Assembly (NCBI GenBank): GCA_030998015.1
Contig: JARWMV010000243.1
Span: forward strand, 372,001 to 436,000
Length of the DNA: 64,000 nt
From: Ceratorhiza oryzae-sativae
Lineage: Eukaryota > Basidiomycota > Agaricomycetes > Cantharellales > Ceratobasidiaceae
Direction: 5' to 3'
Translations under genes and position numbers: made by a program
Shown: positions 24,591 to 37,103 of the stretch, in pieces
How the letters are laid out: every line of letters begins with the position of its first letter
Position numbering within the stretch: the stretch's first letter is position 1
Notes under the pieces: generated by a model
The model's database searches: none
The model's input: only the letters and a program-made list of their open reading frames with translations
What the model was told of the DNA's origin: nothing

Positions 24591-27500
24591 TCAATAAACT
24601 GCGTGCCTATTGTTAGGGTGTGGGTTAATGGACTCGTCCTTCACTTGTCCTATGTTTCAAGACGTACCTGCCTGCAGAATTTCCGATCAAAGATGCCCTC
24701 GGCTTCTGCAGCGAGTTGGCGATACCCAAGAATGTGTCGGCCAGTTGAATCTAGGGCAAAGCCGTCAGGTGCATAGCAATACCACAAAGTGGTAACATTA
24801 CCGAGTCGATGGCATTCGTATATACGCAAGGGTTTCCGCGTGCGGCACTCAGGACGTCTTGAGGAGCATTTGCGTAGACTTCATGCGCGATATCCGCCAT
24901 TTGTCGGAGTGATGCTGAGTATACGTCATCCCCAAACGAGACGGAATAAAACGCCAATGCTTTGCTGAAGGATCATGGATTAGTATTTGAGTCATATTTC
25001 TAACACCTTGCTCACCCCAGCCGAACGCAAGTCCTGCAGAGGTCATAGACGGTATTATCGCTGATGTTGCATTCCCCATCCGACAAGAAGACTATGACGG
25101 GAGCCCTAGAGCACAATTAGAGTTCGAATATCGCCACGGCATATAGGATGTATCATGCGGGCGGTTACGCACCGATCACTGCTCCAGTTCGATTCAATCA
25201 ATGATTGGGCTTGGCGCAAGGCGGCATGGAAATCGGTCCCTCCACATCCCAGTTGTGAAGTAAGCTGGTTAATGAGCTGGTTCGTAGTACTTGTGAAGTC
25301 GTTTGCGAACCGTGTCTGGGTTCGGACTTCGTGAGTAGGGTCCCAGATTAGTACAATCAGACTCACAACGGGATTATGATCGAAAGTAATCACAGAATAC
25401 GCGTCCTGCCTCGCCTGAATGCTAGACGCGGCAGCTGCGGAGTCTCGCGAGAGCCAGAAGCCATACAATGCGGATAAGACTGCACCGTAGCGATTGTTGC
25501 AACTTGCAATCAATCGCGCACTAACGGGTGTATTTGCCAGTGGGGTGCGATCCGATAAGGTCATGGAACCGGAACTATGAACTAAGGTTTTAAGTGGTGC
25601 ATTGTAGTTTATGCGCGTTTGGAGCTTACCTATCAATCACAAACACGCTAATGAAATTCCGTGAAGTTCAGTTTAGCATTGAGAGAAAGTAATCCCTTTC
25701 TCACATGTGGTAAGCCTGATGAAGCCGAGCAGGGTTTTGGCAATTAAAAGAGTGACCGTCTACTGAAATGTGGCCTTGTGTCGGGGCAGGTTGCAGTGCT
25801 TGAGGCTGATGGAAGATGGAAAGTGTACAATAAGACGGATTGGCTGGGGTTGTGGCTGTGGCTTCGTGCTCTGGCCCTTTAAATGCGCATTAATTTAGTC
25901 AAGGCTAGAACATAACACTCAGCATGTCTACCTGCACAAAGAACGTCGCTGGCGGAGACGGAAATTATCATCATTAAACACATCAAATTGAGCCAATGAG
26001 ACCTACCATTTGGAGAATTCGTCTTGTTCTTCCTGGGAATAGGGATCTAGCACAGTTTCGGGTTGGTTGTGTCAACGGCTGATCCCGGCCGGACCGATAG
26101 CTAAATACTTACCTTTGAATCCTAAATATTTTGTTCAGAGTAATGAATATGTGAATTCAAGTAACCAAACCTACCACTTCGTGCCCAGGATAAACCATGC
26201 GAGATCCAGTCCTTTGGCCGATTCGGCTCCGGGTGCATCGTCTCGTTGATATGCTCGCACTCCGGTTCATCACAGTTACCCGGATCCCGGCAATAGTCGA
26301 CATGAGCATGTCTCCCTTGAGCAGCGCACACCAAAGAGCACAGCATAGGAGCGCCCTCATCGCCAGACCCAAACTTACGACCTTGTAACTCATAAACAGG
26401 GTTCGCGTCATCCCCCTCGACAACCCATTTTGTCGCAATCATTGATCCATGACTCGTTTCATGGAGTTGTTGGGGATGTCCTAATTCTTGTTCAGTGATA
26501 GGACCTCACCAAAGCTGAAACTACTCACCAAGCGGCAATGTACAGAGGTATTCGCAATTTGGGCAGCGGGTATCGCAATAATGAAATATATCGTCTTCTG
26601 TACTATGCGTGTGCGGGCCCGTGTGTTTCAACTCCCCAGGAGGAATCGGTACAACGCAAGAGAGTCGACGGTCCACCTGTGAGTATCGAGTGTATTGGAA
26701 TGTCTCATGTGTTCCAGAGAATTGCTCTTGGATTGCCGAGGGTCGGGTTTCGATCTAGGGTACTCTTAGCTTGGTGCCTCACTGCAAATCGCTGGGCATA
26801 CCTGACAAATCCCATCCGCTTCGCACAAATTGGTACAGCTGTGTTCTTGGCCACAAAGATGGATTGCTGCCGGGTCAAGGCCATGGAAATGATCAGCACT
26901 ACAGCATAGACGACGACACAATGTACACTCTATGGGACAGGCGCGAGCATTGTCACATGTGTGCCTAGTGTGTGGCTCGTCCCTAGTTAACCCAAGCTGA
27001 GCCGGATCACACTATCGACATTCTGCACCGCCACGTACCAAGGTTTGTCGCACATGCCAGGACAGTTGTATGCGCCACGCTGACCAGCATTTCGAAGATC
27101 ACAGCGCTAACCCCGGCCATCAATAATTTAAATTGACACATGATTCAAGTTCTGACCTGTCCGCATAGATGTGAACGAGCCGAACACAGATGCTGCCCAT
27201 CATGAAACGGTGGCTGTGTTTCGTTTTTCAGTAAACGCAAAACTAATTGCCCATCCAATGCATAGGTACACCTTACCTTCACACAAGAGCGAGCACAACC
27301 ACCCATTTTGCTGAGGTGGCAATCAGCGCCGCATGAATGCGCTTTCGCGTCGCACCTGTCGAGTGGTGAGATGAATTTATGTACCTGACTGCAGTGTCAG
27401 CAGGGAACATACATGTGCATTCCCGAGTGACCGGCTCTACCAAACGTAATCGCAACATTAGACAAACTCACGAATTAATAAATGCCAAAATGGACGCTTA

Positions 27501-30500
27501 CGGAAGGCCACACGGCTCCTGGGTCGGATGCTCCTCGGCAATTGCACATTCGAATAAGCATTGATGGTCCGTCCCGCAATGATGCGATTCCTCCATGTGT
27601 CGATATGGTCGCAGACATTGAAGTTGACAGTTTGAACAAGTAGCAGAACAAATCCGAACCGCTGCTTTCATAGCAAGAGCCGAGCTGTTGACCTTGTTGA
27701 ACAAGTTGCGGACGTCCTGGTTGGTTGAAGGAAAGCGCGCAACGTTCGCGGCCAACCACTTCCGAACTAGGTCTATGCGACGTTCCGAGCCCTTGTATAT
27801 CAAATCTTGCAGCTTCGCAATGTATTCTGTGTCCTGCATGTGCTGCCTCGGCCCAACATTCGGGGCGCAAAGTTCGATGAGCGCCTGCAAAGCCGCTTCG
27901 ATAGATGCATCATTTTCAGGCGTACTCCCACCAGCAAACTCTGAGGCGAAAAAAATCATGGTTTCGCTGGTCGGGCCGAGGTCTTCGTCTGTGTCCATGT
28001 TCTATGTGGGAGTGCAGGATAAGAACTACCGGCAAGCATCCAGTACAGCAGATTTTACCTTGAGCGGCCCGTCCTCCATGCAACCATTGCACAACGCGCG
28101 TGGGAGCCGCTCGAGCAGCTGCTGGGCTCGATGCGCAGCCAGATTTTCTAGACAGGTGAGAGTGTGAACATGAGATATATAAATGAACATTTTCCTAGAC
28201 TCACGGTCCAGTGCACCCCAATCTTGTGCCTAAACAATTTCCATTTCAGCAATGCAAAGCCGCAAAGGAATAGACCCAAACCTTGATCTTCGCCATTAGG
28301 GTTTTCAGGTTGTGAAGGAAAGCGCCGGCAGTGCCATGCGTGAACTGCTGTTGATCAAGCTGCGATCGAAGCTGGCGGAATAACGTATAGAAACCAGGCG
28401 AATTAATGACCGGCCATGGGATGATATGAATGTGACCTCGGTGAAGCCGCGTGATAAAGTTCTGATCTTGTTCTTTTTCGACGATCTGCCGGAACTTTAG
28501 GGAAAACCTAGCGACTTAAACTTTCAGCAAGGACGATTGTAAGAATCGACAGACTCACTCCCTGACAATATCCTTGGCGTCCGAATTAGTGACGTCTTTG
28601 ATGATGATTGACAGAGTAGACTAGGTAGCAATTCGCATGAACAGGGTAACTACATGCAAAAGTATACTTACGTTGAACAATCCCTTGTTGGCGTTCGGAT
28701 CCAAGACCATAGCCGAAGATTGGAAGCTCTAGCATGATGTTCAGCTAAATGAGTATCTGACATGAAAACTCAACAAACACTCACTGTGAACAGCCCAGCA
28801 ATATCCCTTGACAGTGCGAAATTGTTTCGGAAAAGCACCTATAATAGGGTTGAATCACCGTGCAATTCTAAGGAGGATTGTCACTCGCCATATTCGATAT
28901 TGCCGTATTGAACAGGACCAAGAGTGCATCCTCCTGCGCACTGCGCTCGATAGAATGAACACCTACGTGATGCATAATTAAAGTACCACAGCAGAAACAG
29001 TATGTATTATCAAACCTTCGAAATCAAGAGAGACTAGCAAATAGCTCTCAGTGGGCGTGCACGAAAGCCAGACACCCTCTGTAGTTCGCATCGCCGATCC
29101 AGCAAATGAAGTGTCTGCAAAATGGTTGAGACAGTAGCTTTTGCCTGACAAAATCATTAAATCGCAGATTTCGAGTCAAGTCTCTTCTACTAACCAACGC
29201 TCTGCTCCCCTGAGTAATAATATTTTCCGTCATTTCAGACTAGTTAGAACGCGCATATCGAGACATACCCATTGAGCTAACAACGCGGACAAGCTAAGAA
29301 GGCGGACTTGTAAATCACCGAACACGTCCAAGGAATGGGGCACATACTTTTGTAGCCATATAAGACTGGAACAGGGACTCGTACCATCCTAGGCTTAGAG
29401 CATCAATGATAGCCGGAACGTCTGCACCGAGTAGAGTGCGCTCGTATGCCGGATCCCAGACACCATCCTTGAGAGGAATGAAACGATTGTCGCGAGTAAT
29501 TGCTAGGCTATGATGTAAAATATCGGTCAGGACAAGGGCCAATAATATTCGATAATCACTTACTGGAGAGGAATAAGGCAGAGCAGTTCGACGATGAAGC
29601 TGCCAAACCGAAATTCGGAAACCTGCCCGGATAGGCTTTCTTCCGCACTTGCACAGGATAAGACAGAAATCGCGGCAAGCGTCCCATCCATCGGCTTTCG
29701 AGTGGTTCGCTCAAAGCTCGAGATCATACGGGCAAAGTAACCAGTTAGCTCAGTCAGGGGATTTGGCGACTGAAACACAATCTTGCGAGGTTGCCGATCG
29801 ATTGGGGAAAGAGTGCATCGCGAAACGGCTGGGACGACGGGAAAACGAGTCCAAACTTCATAATGACAATCAATGAGGCTATTGTTGAAGGTCTCGGCCG
29901 TCACGACTCGGGTTTCATCTTCGTTGGAACGGAAAGCGAATTCGGTTATCTTTTGCTTGACTTGGATAGCCACCGAGCTTATACCACGTGTGGCGGCTGA
30001 CAAAGACACCAGATGGTTGCGGCCCCGGCCCTCGAGCCTCGTCACGACTCGAACGGCATCCGAAGAAGGTATATCTGTGACGTGAATTCCGGATGGATTC
30101 TTCCCAAACGATGCCCAATGGAAGGCGAGCAAGCTCTCTTGTGAGCTTTGTCCGACAACAGTTACAAACAAGCATGAGCCATCAGGTGCAGAGACGGCGT
30201 CGATGATTTGATGCTTGAGCTGTAGGGCAGCCGGGCTATTGGTGCAAGTTCTAGTGAGCGTAGGAGTACACACATTCGCGGTATCTCACTTACCGGAAGG
30301 TTTGAGATATCAGTGAGAACATACGGGCTCGCCCAGAGCTTTCAATGACGCAAATTTCTTCCGTGCCGGGAACAAAGCAAATCTTGTGAATAGATACATT
30401 GGCATCGTACCAGCCCTTGAACGGTATCGGAGAGCCCCGGCTTCGAAGTGTACTGAATTTCTCGTCGAAAATATATGTGGAAAGTTTGGGCTCCTGGAAT

Positions 30501-33500
30501 CAAGTCGTAAGCACAAATAGTAGACCGGGTTTTACGGTCAGAAAAGTCAATCACGCTTGCCTTTCCTCCGTGAAGAATAGTCAAAAGTCGGGTCGCCTGA
30601 TCAAACGCAAACAAGCAGTGTGGCCCGCCAAGCGAGGCATGGTTCAGGGTGACCTTGCCTGACTTTGCGTTGATAGCCTGATCTAGGCCAAGGTTGTCCT
30701 CGATATAGATGTGGGATTTGCCCTTTTCAGATACCACAACGATACACTTGTCCCGCACGAGTTGCAAAAACCTGAACGCCAAGCGGGTAAGCATAATGTG
30801 CGAGCTTTTGTCTGGAATTATAGTCACTCGATCTTCCGGTCCGTCTTCAGCGTAAACTCGAACTTGTGGCGAGTCTCGAGCTTTGGTCTAGGAACGTGAG
30901 CTTCATTCGCTTGACAGACATGGCTGTCTTGTTCCGTAAGTTCCAGCGGGTAGATCAAGTGGCGGGTTTGGGGGTCACGAGCGACAATGTGCGTCCCACT
31001 CCACCGGTACTGGACTTTCAAGAATTCAATCTACATCCGGATCAAATAATAGTGAAACAAGCCGTACCGGTACTCCAGTTATAGGAATTTGAAGCTTTTA
31101 CCAACGATTCGACCCAGATGACATGCCTATGTGTACAAAACGATCAGCAAGTGCCTCGTCCGAGCGAAGATCCTGACGCACCGAACTTTGGTAACCATCG
31201 CATCCCTCAGTTCCTGAAGCAGCACCTGGCGCGCTCTATCCTGCTCGTGACGGGAATTCTCACTACGAGCGTGACTCGCTGCCTCGGTCTGACGCTTCCT
31301 TTCTCCTTCCGCGATCTTGCTCACACATTCTGAAATATACTTGTTTTCCATACTCGTGAGGTTCGCTTCGAGGCGACTGTATATCCGCTTGGTGATCTCC
31401 TCGAGTACAGGAAATGATTCCTGGAGCGGTCGAAGCGATTTGACGAATTCAGGATCCGGGATAGATTTTGGGGAACTCTTTGTTTTCGATTTAGTATCCC
31501 GGTCTAAACTTGTCCCAGAAAAAGGCCAGGGAATTTTCCATCTGCTTTGCTCTTGTTTTTTGTTGGACTGTTTCGAAGCATCCGGATCCTCATGGGCTCC
31601 GTTGAGAACATCGTTGACAAAATCTGCCTGCTCGTCTTGTGGTGGTACAGGATCAGCTGTGAGATAATCTTGAAGCAGAAGCCACTTGGCCTTGAGAGCT
31701 TGAAATTCTTTGTCGGTGACGCGGTCCAAGTGCTGGTTCTTCCTCTGAAAATCGTCCGCAACTCGGTCAAGCCTCGCATAACGCGCATACAGGTCGGCTA
31801 AATCTAGGCGTTAGCAGCAGACGTGGGTGACCACAGATATCTTACCACTAGCTTCGGGAGAGTGGGGCATATCCATAGCAATATGAAGAGACCTTTTTGT
31901 GAATTATCACGATTGTATCCCAGACGTCGGATAAACGACACCCCCACTCACGGATATAGTCGGTCGTAGAGAGTTCTTACGATGTTTTGAACCTCTAGTC
32001 GGATCATGGGTCTATCTCGCTCAAGATTCTCTCTAATCGCTCTGTTGTCTGAGTCCTCCATCTTGGCCCTGGTTTCTCCCTCTTCGCGCATGGCTTGATT
32101 GTATTTGCGGAAGAGGTCAGGATACTTTTGCCTGAGACCACGCTCGCCCAGAATCATCAAATCCTCACGACCCAGTTCCCCAAGTTGGATTTGAGGCATA
32201 CTTGAGCTAACCATATATGAATATGGGATGGAAAAAAAAATACGGAGGATATCTTACTTGATAGTCTTTTCGAGGCTCATCTGGTTGATCAACTCGTTTT
32301 TGAAAGGCTTGTGCTCCATACGAGCAGGCTCGTTGACCGACACCAGTATACCTGCCTTTTGCTCTCCCGGAACGAATTGGACATTCTCCATGCCTGCGCC
32401 CCTAGGAAGATCCTTGGGCTCAACTCGAATCTAAAATGCCGTCGCGATTAAGATATCGCAAACCCCCCAAGAGTGACAGACGCCCTACCGAGAACCCCTG
32501 ATGAGCAACGGCGTCCTCCTCTTGTTCGAGCGACTTGGAGACTTCAAATGAAAAGAGCCTGGACTCATCGTCCCCTTCGTCTGCATGGTCGGCGGGGAGA
32601 TCCTTATTCCGAGCCCCAGCGTCCCAAACAAAGTTGTTTGCTTGCTCGGGCGAGACAAGCGCAACCATCTGCTCGGCCAGTTTCGATAGATACCTAATAA
32701 GATATATTAGATGTAGGTGTTTGTGGCTATAATAGGTCGCACACCTCATAAAGGTAACCCGGTTGCGCCGAACAGACGACGACGCGGCCTGGTCATCCCA
32801 GGTAGACTCTTCGGGCCAGTAAATGATATAAGCCTGCTTAGTGGGCTGGTCAGGTTCGAATTGGGCTTCTGGGCGCAAGACCAAGTACAGCCCAGAGCGC
32901 AACGCAGTGGCAGAAGATGCCGCGCTCGATATGTGATTCGAGAGGAAATTTACTCTGTTTTATGAATTCAGTGATGCGGTACCGACCCGGTTCGGGGTTT
33001 CGCTCACGCATCGTCACTCATGCACCGAGCTTGCTTCAAGTACGTGATTATTTCCGAGCGCACTCCATAGAGTCCTGTCGCTTTGATAGATAGCTATTTG
33101 GAATGCCATTCAATACAGTAACACATAGCATAAAGGGGAATCTGTACTTGATCCAATGACTTGAAGTTTATCTTTGAGACCGAGTCGTAGGAGCCAGGTT
33201 GAACGGTGTTGAGGAGACGATGGAGCGAACTCTGGTCAATGACAACCTTTTCGACTGACCAAACGAAACGCTCCATAAGCATTTAAATCTAGAATGGTAT
33301 CTTAAAACGAACCAATTCCACCTGACCCATGCTCATCAATCAGGTCGAGCAGTCGAAACAGGTTCGGGATAATTTTGGATATGTCAGTGTCCTGCTCAGG
33401 AGAATCGTGCTGCGGAAGATCCTCATCCTGAGCATCCTCAAAGGATGATCGCGCACTAGCCATTTCGGTATCACTGTCGCCTACATCCTCGAACGAGCTC

Positions 33501-33798
33501 TCTGGCGAAGCGGGTCGAGCTTGCAAAGAGCTACTCCCAGTCTGATTGGCATGGTTAGTCAAACTCGGTGGAGTGCGGGTTGTGGATGGATGATGCGACG
33601 AGCCAGATGGGCCGGCCGTTGGCTCTGTTCGAGGCTTCTGGCTTTGGTTCAACGCGCCGCGAAACCTGCGGCCCAGGGAAAGCCGTCAGGCAACCCACCA
33701 GACGCGACGCTCGCTACTTACGGCTGGTTGCTGAGCAGAGGGTCTCTCAACCCGTCGGACGTAAATAGATTGGGCGGTTTCGCAGATGATTTGGACAT
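24591..33798 (-). CDS. Giant GBP/atlastin-like GTPase with NF-X1-like zinc region and C-terminal vWA domain (copy 1)
   Basis: About three dozen short exons; roughly 2,400 residues by estimate. First exons (complement), all in frame: 33722-33798, 33313-33665, 33148-33254, 33008-33093, 32745-32954, 32489-32693, 32258-32430, 31952-32206, 31846-31892, then one from 31803. N-terminal third: disordered start, then a conserved block (YIIYWPEESTWDD, RVTFMRYLSKLAEQ) and coiled segments. Middle (29.3-31.0 kb): strand-rich, possibly propeller-like. GTPase (28.3-29.3 kb): G1 GEQSVGKS, G2 TTEGVW, G3 LVSLDFEG, G4 IIIKDV, the pattern of GB1/RHD3-type GTPases. Then a Cys/His-rich region (26.5-27.6 kb; CDAKAHSCGADCHL, CTLCRRLCC) like NF-X1 fingers, and a vWA domain (24.7-25.6 kb) with MIDAS FVIDSSGSMT, GGTDF and FLSDG. 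Probably a cytoplasmic scaffold or remodelling GTPase. The family is not one I can name. The 3' end assumes a last intron ending near 24607. Confidence 0.8.
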
Positions 33799-34963
33799 GG
33801 TGTTATACAAGCAAGACCGAGGGATGGGTCCGATGGGAAACCGCGCAAAGGCAAACGGTGGCTATATATCAGATCCCGGACACGGGTTGCATCCGAGAGT
33901 GAGTCTAGGTCTAGGGCTCGAGAGAATGGCATCCATTTTGGTTGTGGACTATCGAGTCCAGTCCGAGCGCACAGTGGCTACGATCCAATTTGGATAACAC
34001 TTTTTTGATATTTGACCCTTTTCAAAAATGAAGCGACGTGCGCCATGGACGTCTGGTGGCTCGCCCACGAGGTGGCTATCGTGTGATTCCACCGAGATCA
34101 ATCAGCCACATGGTGCTTTGCATCAGATAGAAGCAGCCAGATAATCCAATCACAGCCGCGCCGTCAGTGCGATCCGCCAATCATGTCGCTATCGACTGCT
34201 CTTTCGAGCCACACCAAATTGCCACTCCTCCAAGGGGATACAGAAGATTGGCAGATGCTATACCCTTCTGGTGCACGACAAGGAGTCTGAAAAGTTGGTC
34301 GAGACAGATTCGCGAGCTCAGTGCTGCGCTCCCACCGCGGTTCAAGAGAGCAAAGCACGGCCCCCACACCTCCAATAAATTTCAAATTAGGAAGGCACTC
34401 GAACAATGCCGTGAACACAGGTCTGATATCAACTCCTTACTCAAATACCAGACGATGAAATCTTAGGGTATAATATTAAACAATGTCTTTGACTGTACAA
34501 CAATCTGCACGCATATGGGCCGTCGGGCGCTGGCCTTGTTCAGGGCATTACAATACAGTAAGCGCCCAGACCCCGCCCGAGTGTCAAGCTGTGACATACG
34601 TCCCAGGCGAACATCGAAACTATCATCAATCCTTCAAGGCGAATCCAGCCTGATATGAGACTCGCAAAAACGGGGAATACCGCCCTTACGCTCAAGCTTT
34701 CCTTCATGAAAATTTAACGATTCAACCTGTCAAGCTCATTTACAATTCTCTCAATGTAGACTACGTATTGGACATTGATTTGCAGGCACATACCATTGAA
34801 CACAACCTATGGGGAATGCTTGTCTCGTGAACTGGCCAAGCTAGATTTCAATAGTACAAACCGGTGGCTTGAGTGTCCGATTGGCGACCGCCTTGGCTTT
34901 GGCAAAGATGAAGATATCCTCATGAACGTTTCCGCGAGTTCAGTCTGCCGACACAGTAAGAAT
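33799..34963. other. Upstream region of giant GTPase copy 1, no gene recognised
   Basis: About 1.2 kb holding the promoter of copy 1. Open frames 34164-34466 on both strands overlap each other and show no known domain. Confidence 0.45.
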
Positions 34964-36340
34964 CTAACTTATAGTTAAATCGGGATATGAAACCACTGAA
35001 TCAATCGAATTTGCATAGGCACAAGTACTCTCTCGAGCGGGAGCAGATAGATCGTGTAGTGCTGATGCGTATACACTCTGAGCGATATGGGTCATCTGAC
35101 GCAGTGACTGCGAGCGTGTTTGACGCCCAAAAGAGACTGAATAGATTAATAGGGGGGTTCTGTAAAATTCAATTTGGCTAGACACCTACAATGGACAACT
35201 CGAGCCGAAAATCTTACTCAAGCTGATTGCAACCCTGGCAAATCTCGCGCGAAGGACGTCCTCTCGAAACCTGCCCTCATCGTCGGATAGGAATATTATA
35301 GCAGGAGCCCCAGAATTAATATTAATGTTTGCGAATAAGAAATACGTGCCAAATCTATTTGCGTTACCTCTCTGCATCCCAGTTGGACTCGATGAGTGTT
35401 CGAGGCCTGCAAGAGCGCCAGATTGAAATCTATTTCTACACCATCATATTGTGGGATGATTTTTTCAACAAGTTGGATAGCCGAGCTCGAGAAATCATTG
35501 GATGTACGAGTCTATAAATTTCCTTAGCTTACACAATTACAATTGAAACTCTGCTCACCCTTGCAGTCCGATCAAATGTCACACCGAATGGACGTCATGC
35601 CTCGGTTGTGCATCCTCTCCAGGCAGTTTGCGAGATGAACAAAACGTATAGAGAGCCGATAAAAGGGCCCCATATCGATTATTGCAAACTGATCGCAGTC
35701 GTGCACTGACTGACGTGTTTTGGGGTGGCACCCAATCTTGATTTCACACGAATGTCGAGCTGATTGGGTTTATCTTAGCTGGCTAATGGACTTTTTTTTT
35801 TTGGCTATCACTACGAACTTGTCGATGGTGGAAACACTAAATAACAGCCATTAGCACGCCGCGTTATTTGGAATAAATCCAGGAGTTGGGGCGACATACA
35901 TGTGATAGGCATGATGCGCGCGGGTGGGATCTTGGCAACTAAATGAATGCCCATCAACTGATATGTATCCTGTATCCCCGGAACGACGCTGCTGGGGTTG
36001 AGGTGGGTGAAAAATAGGCAAGTTACGGTGTGACGGTTGTGTTGCTGACGTTTCAGTAGCTCGATGTTCTGGGTCTGTCCCGAGGGGTTGAAAGTAGATA
36101 TAATACGCGGGGTAAATTTTAACTGACAAGCGCAGAACGCATCACTAATGTTGTACCGTTAGCCCCGGAAATCACGTGGCGTCATTGGATACTCACCACT
36201 TGGCAAATTCTGATTGCTATTGTTGAGAATGTGGTTCTATTCATAGCTGGCATCTCAGTCGAAGGATGAGTGATGTAAATTTTCTTACCACCTTTGAAGC
36301 CTGGCGCATCGAGAGAGTAAAACTGTGGGCTAATTTACGG
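34964..36340 (-). pseudogene. Decayed C-terminal fragment of a third giant GTPase-vWA paralogue
   Basis: Pieces in collinear order match the vWA end of the flanking genes. From the right: a block at 35851-36129 (GYISVDGHSFSCQDPTRAHHAYHMYV in two parts; compare GYVSQDGHSFDCQDPSR in copy 2), a block near 35590-35720 (VCNNRYGALLSALYTF) that runs into a TGA where relatives read SVITF, a degenerate DFSSSAIQLVEKI block near 35400-35500, APAIIFLSDDEG (about 35290) and IYSVSFGRQTRSQSLRQMTHIAQSVYA (34964-35185). The MIDAS start (DSSGSMT) is missing between the first two blocks. Frames are broken, so this is a relic of an extra tandem copy lacking its 5' three quarters. Confidence 0.75.
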
Positions 36341-37103
36341 CTACCCCATGATATCATAGGCTAATTCATACCTCGCTGAAACGTGGCGACACAGAATGAG
36401 CTTTGAAAGATCTGTTCGACCTGGTCGCTCAGGGCCGGACACTCGGTTGTATGAGAGCCCGGCATGCGCGGCGTGCTCGGGAAAGTCGGAAACCCCGTAG
36501 GCGGGGTGATAAGGTGAACAGGTGTGACTCACCCCCACGAATCCATTCTCGGTGAGCATGTCGATATCGACTCAAACCTGGTCAATTTATTATTCAAATT
36601 ATGGTCGGGTGCCGGTGTATTTAAGAACAACGCGAGGGCGCACATATGCACACCTAGTCGTTGGCCTCGCACGGGGGTCAAAGGGTCACGTACGCTGTTT
36701 GACCTTCATTGACAGTAGAGCGTGTGCAGTGCTCCCCGCGTAGGCAATGTCCCCCAGCTTCATTTACCACTCAACCCCCACACGGGTACCTATCTTGATG
36801 TAAGATTCGCTTGGTTATACAAACCCCAGCATCCGACACAGAGATTTCGGGTCAAACAAATGCTCCGGTAATGTCGATGGCCATCATAGCACGTAACACC
36901 GGATAGCGGACTGATGCGGGCGACGCAAGCAGAGGACATGATATCCTGATATAATCGTTTCATTTCAAAATTCAGTACGCATACACAGAGAGGCGACGCC
37001 GCGAGCGCTTCAAGGAGACATATTTCGTTCGACAAGTTTTCACTATCAGCAAGTTGCACGCCTATACTGCATTGTAAGCAGCATTCATCACCCTTGAACT
37101 GAA
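36341..37103. other. Spacer between third-copy fragment and copy 2, no gene recognised
   Basis: About 760 bp. The minus-strand frame 36341-36559 has no recognisable similarity to the neighbouring paralogues or to any domain. Confidence 0.45.
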
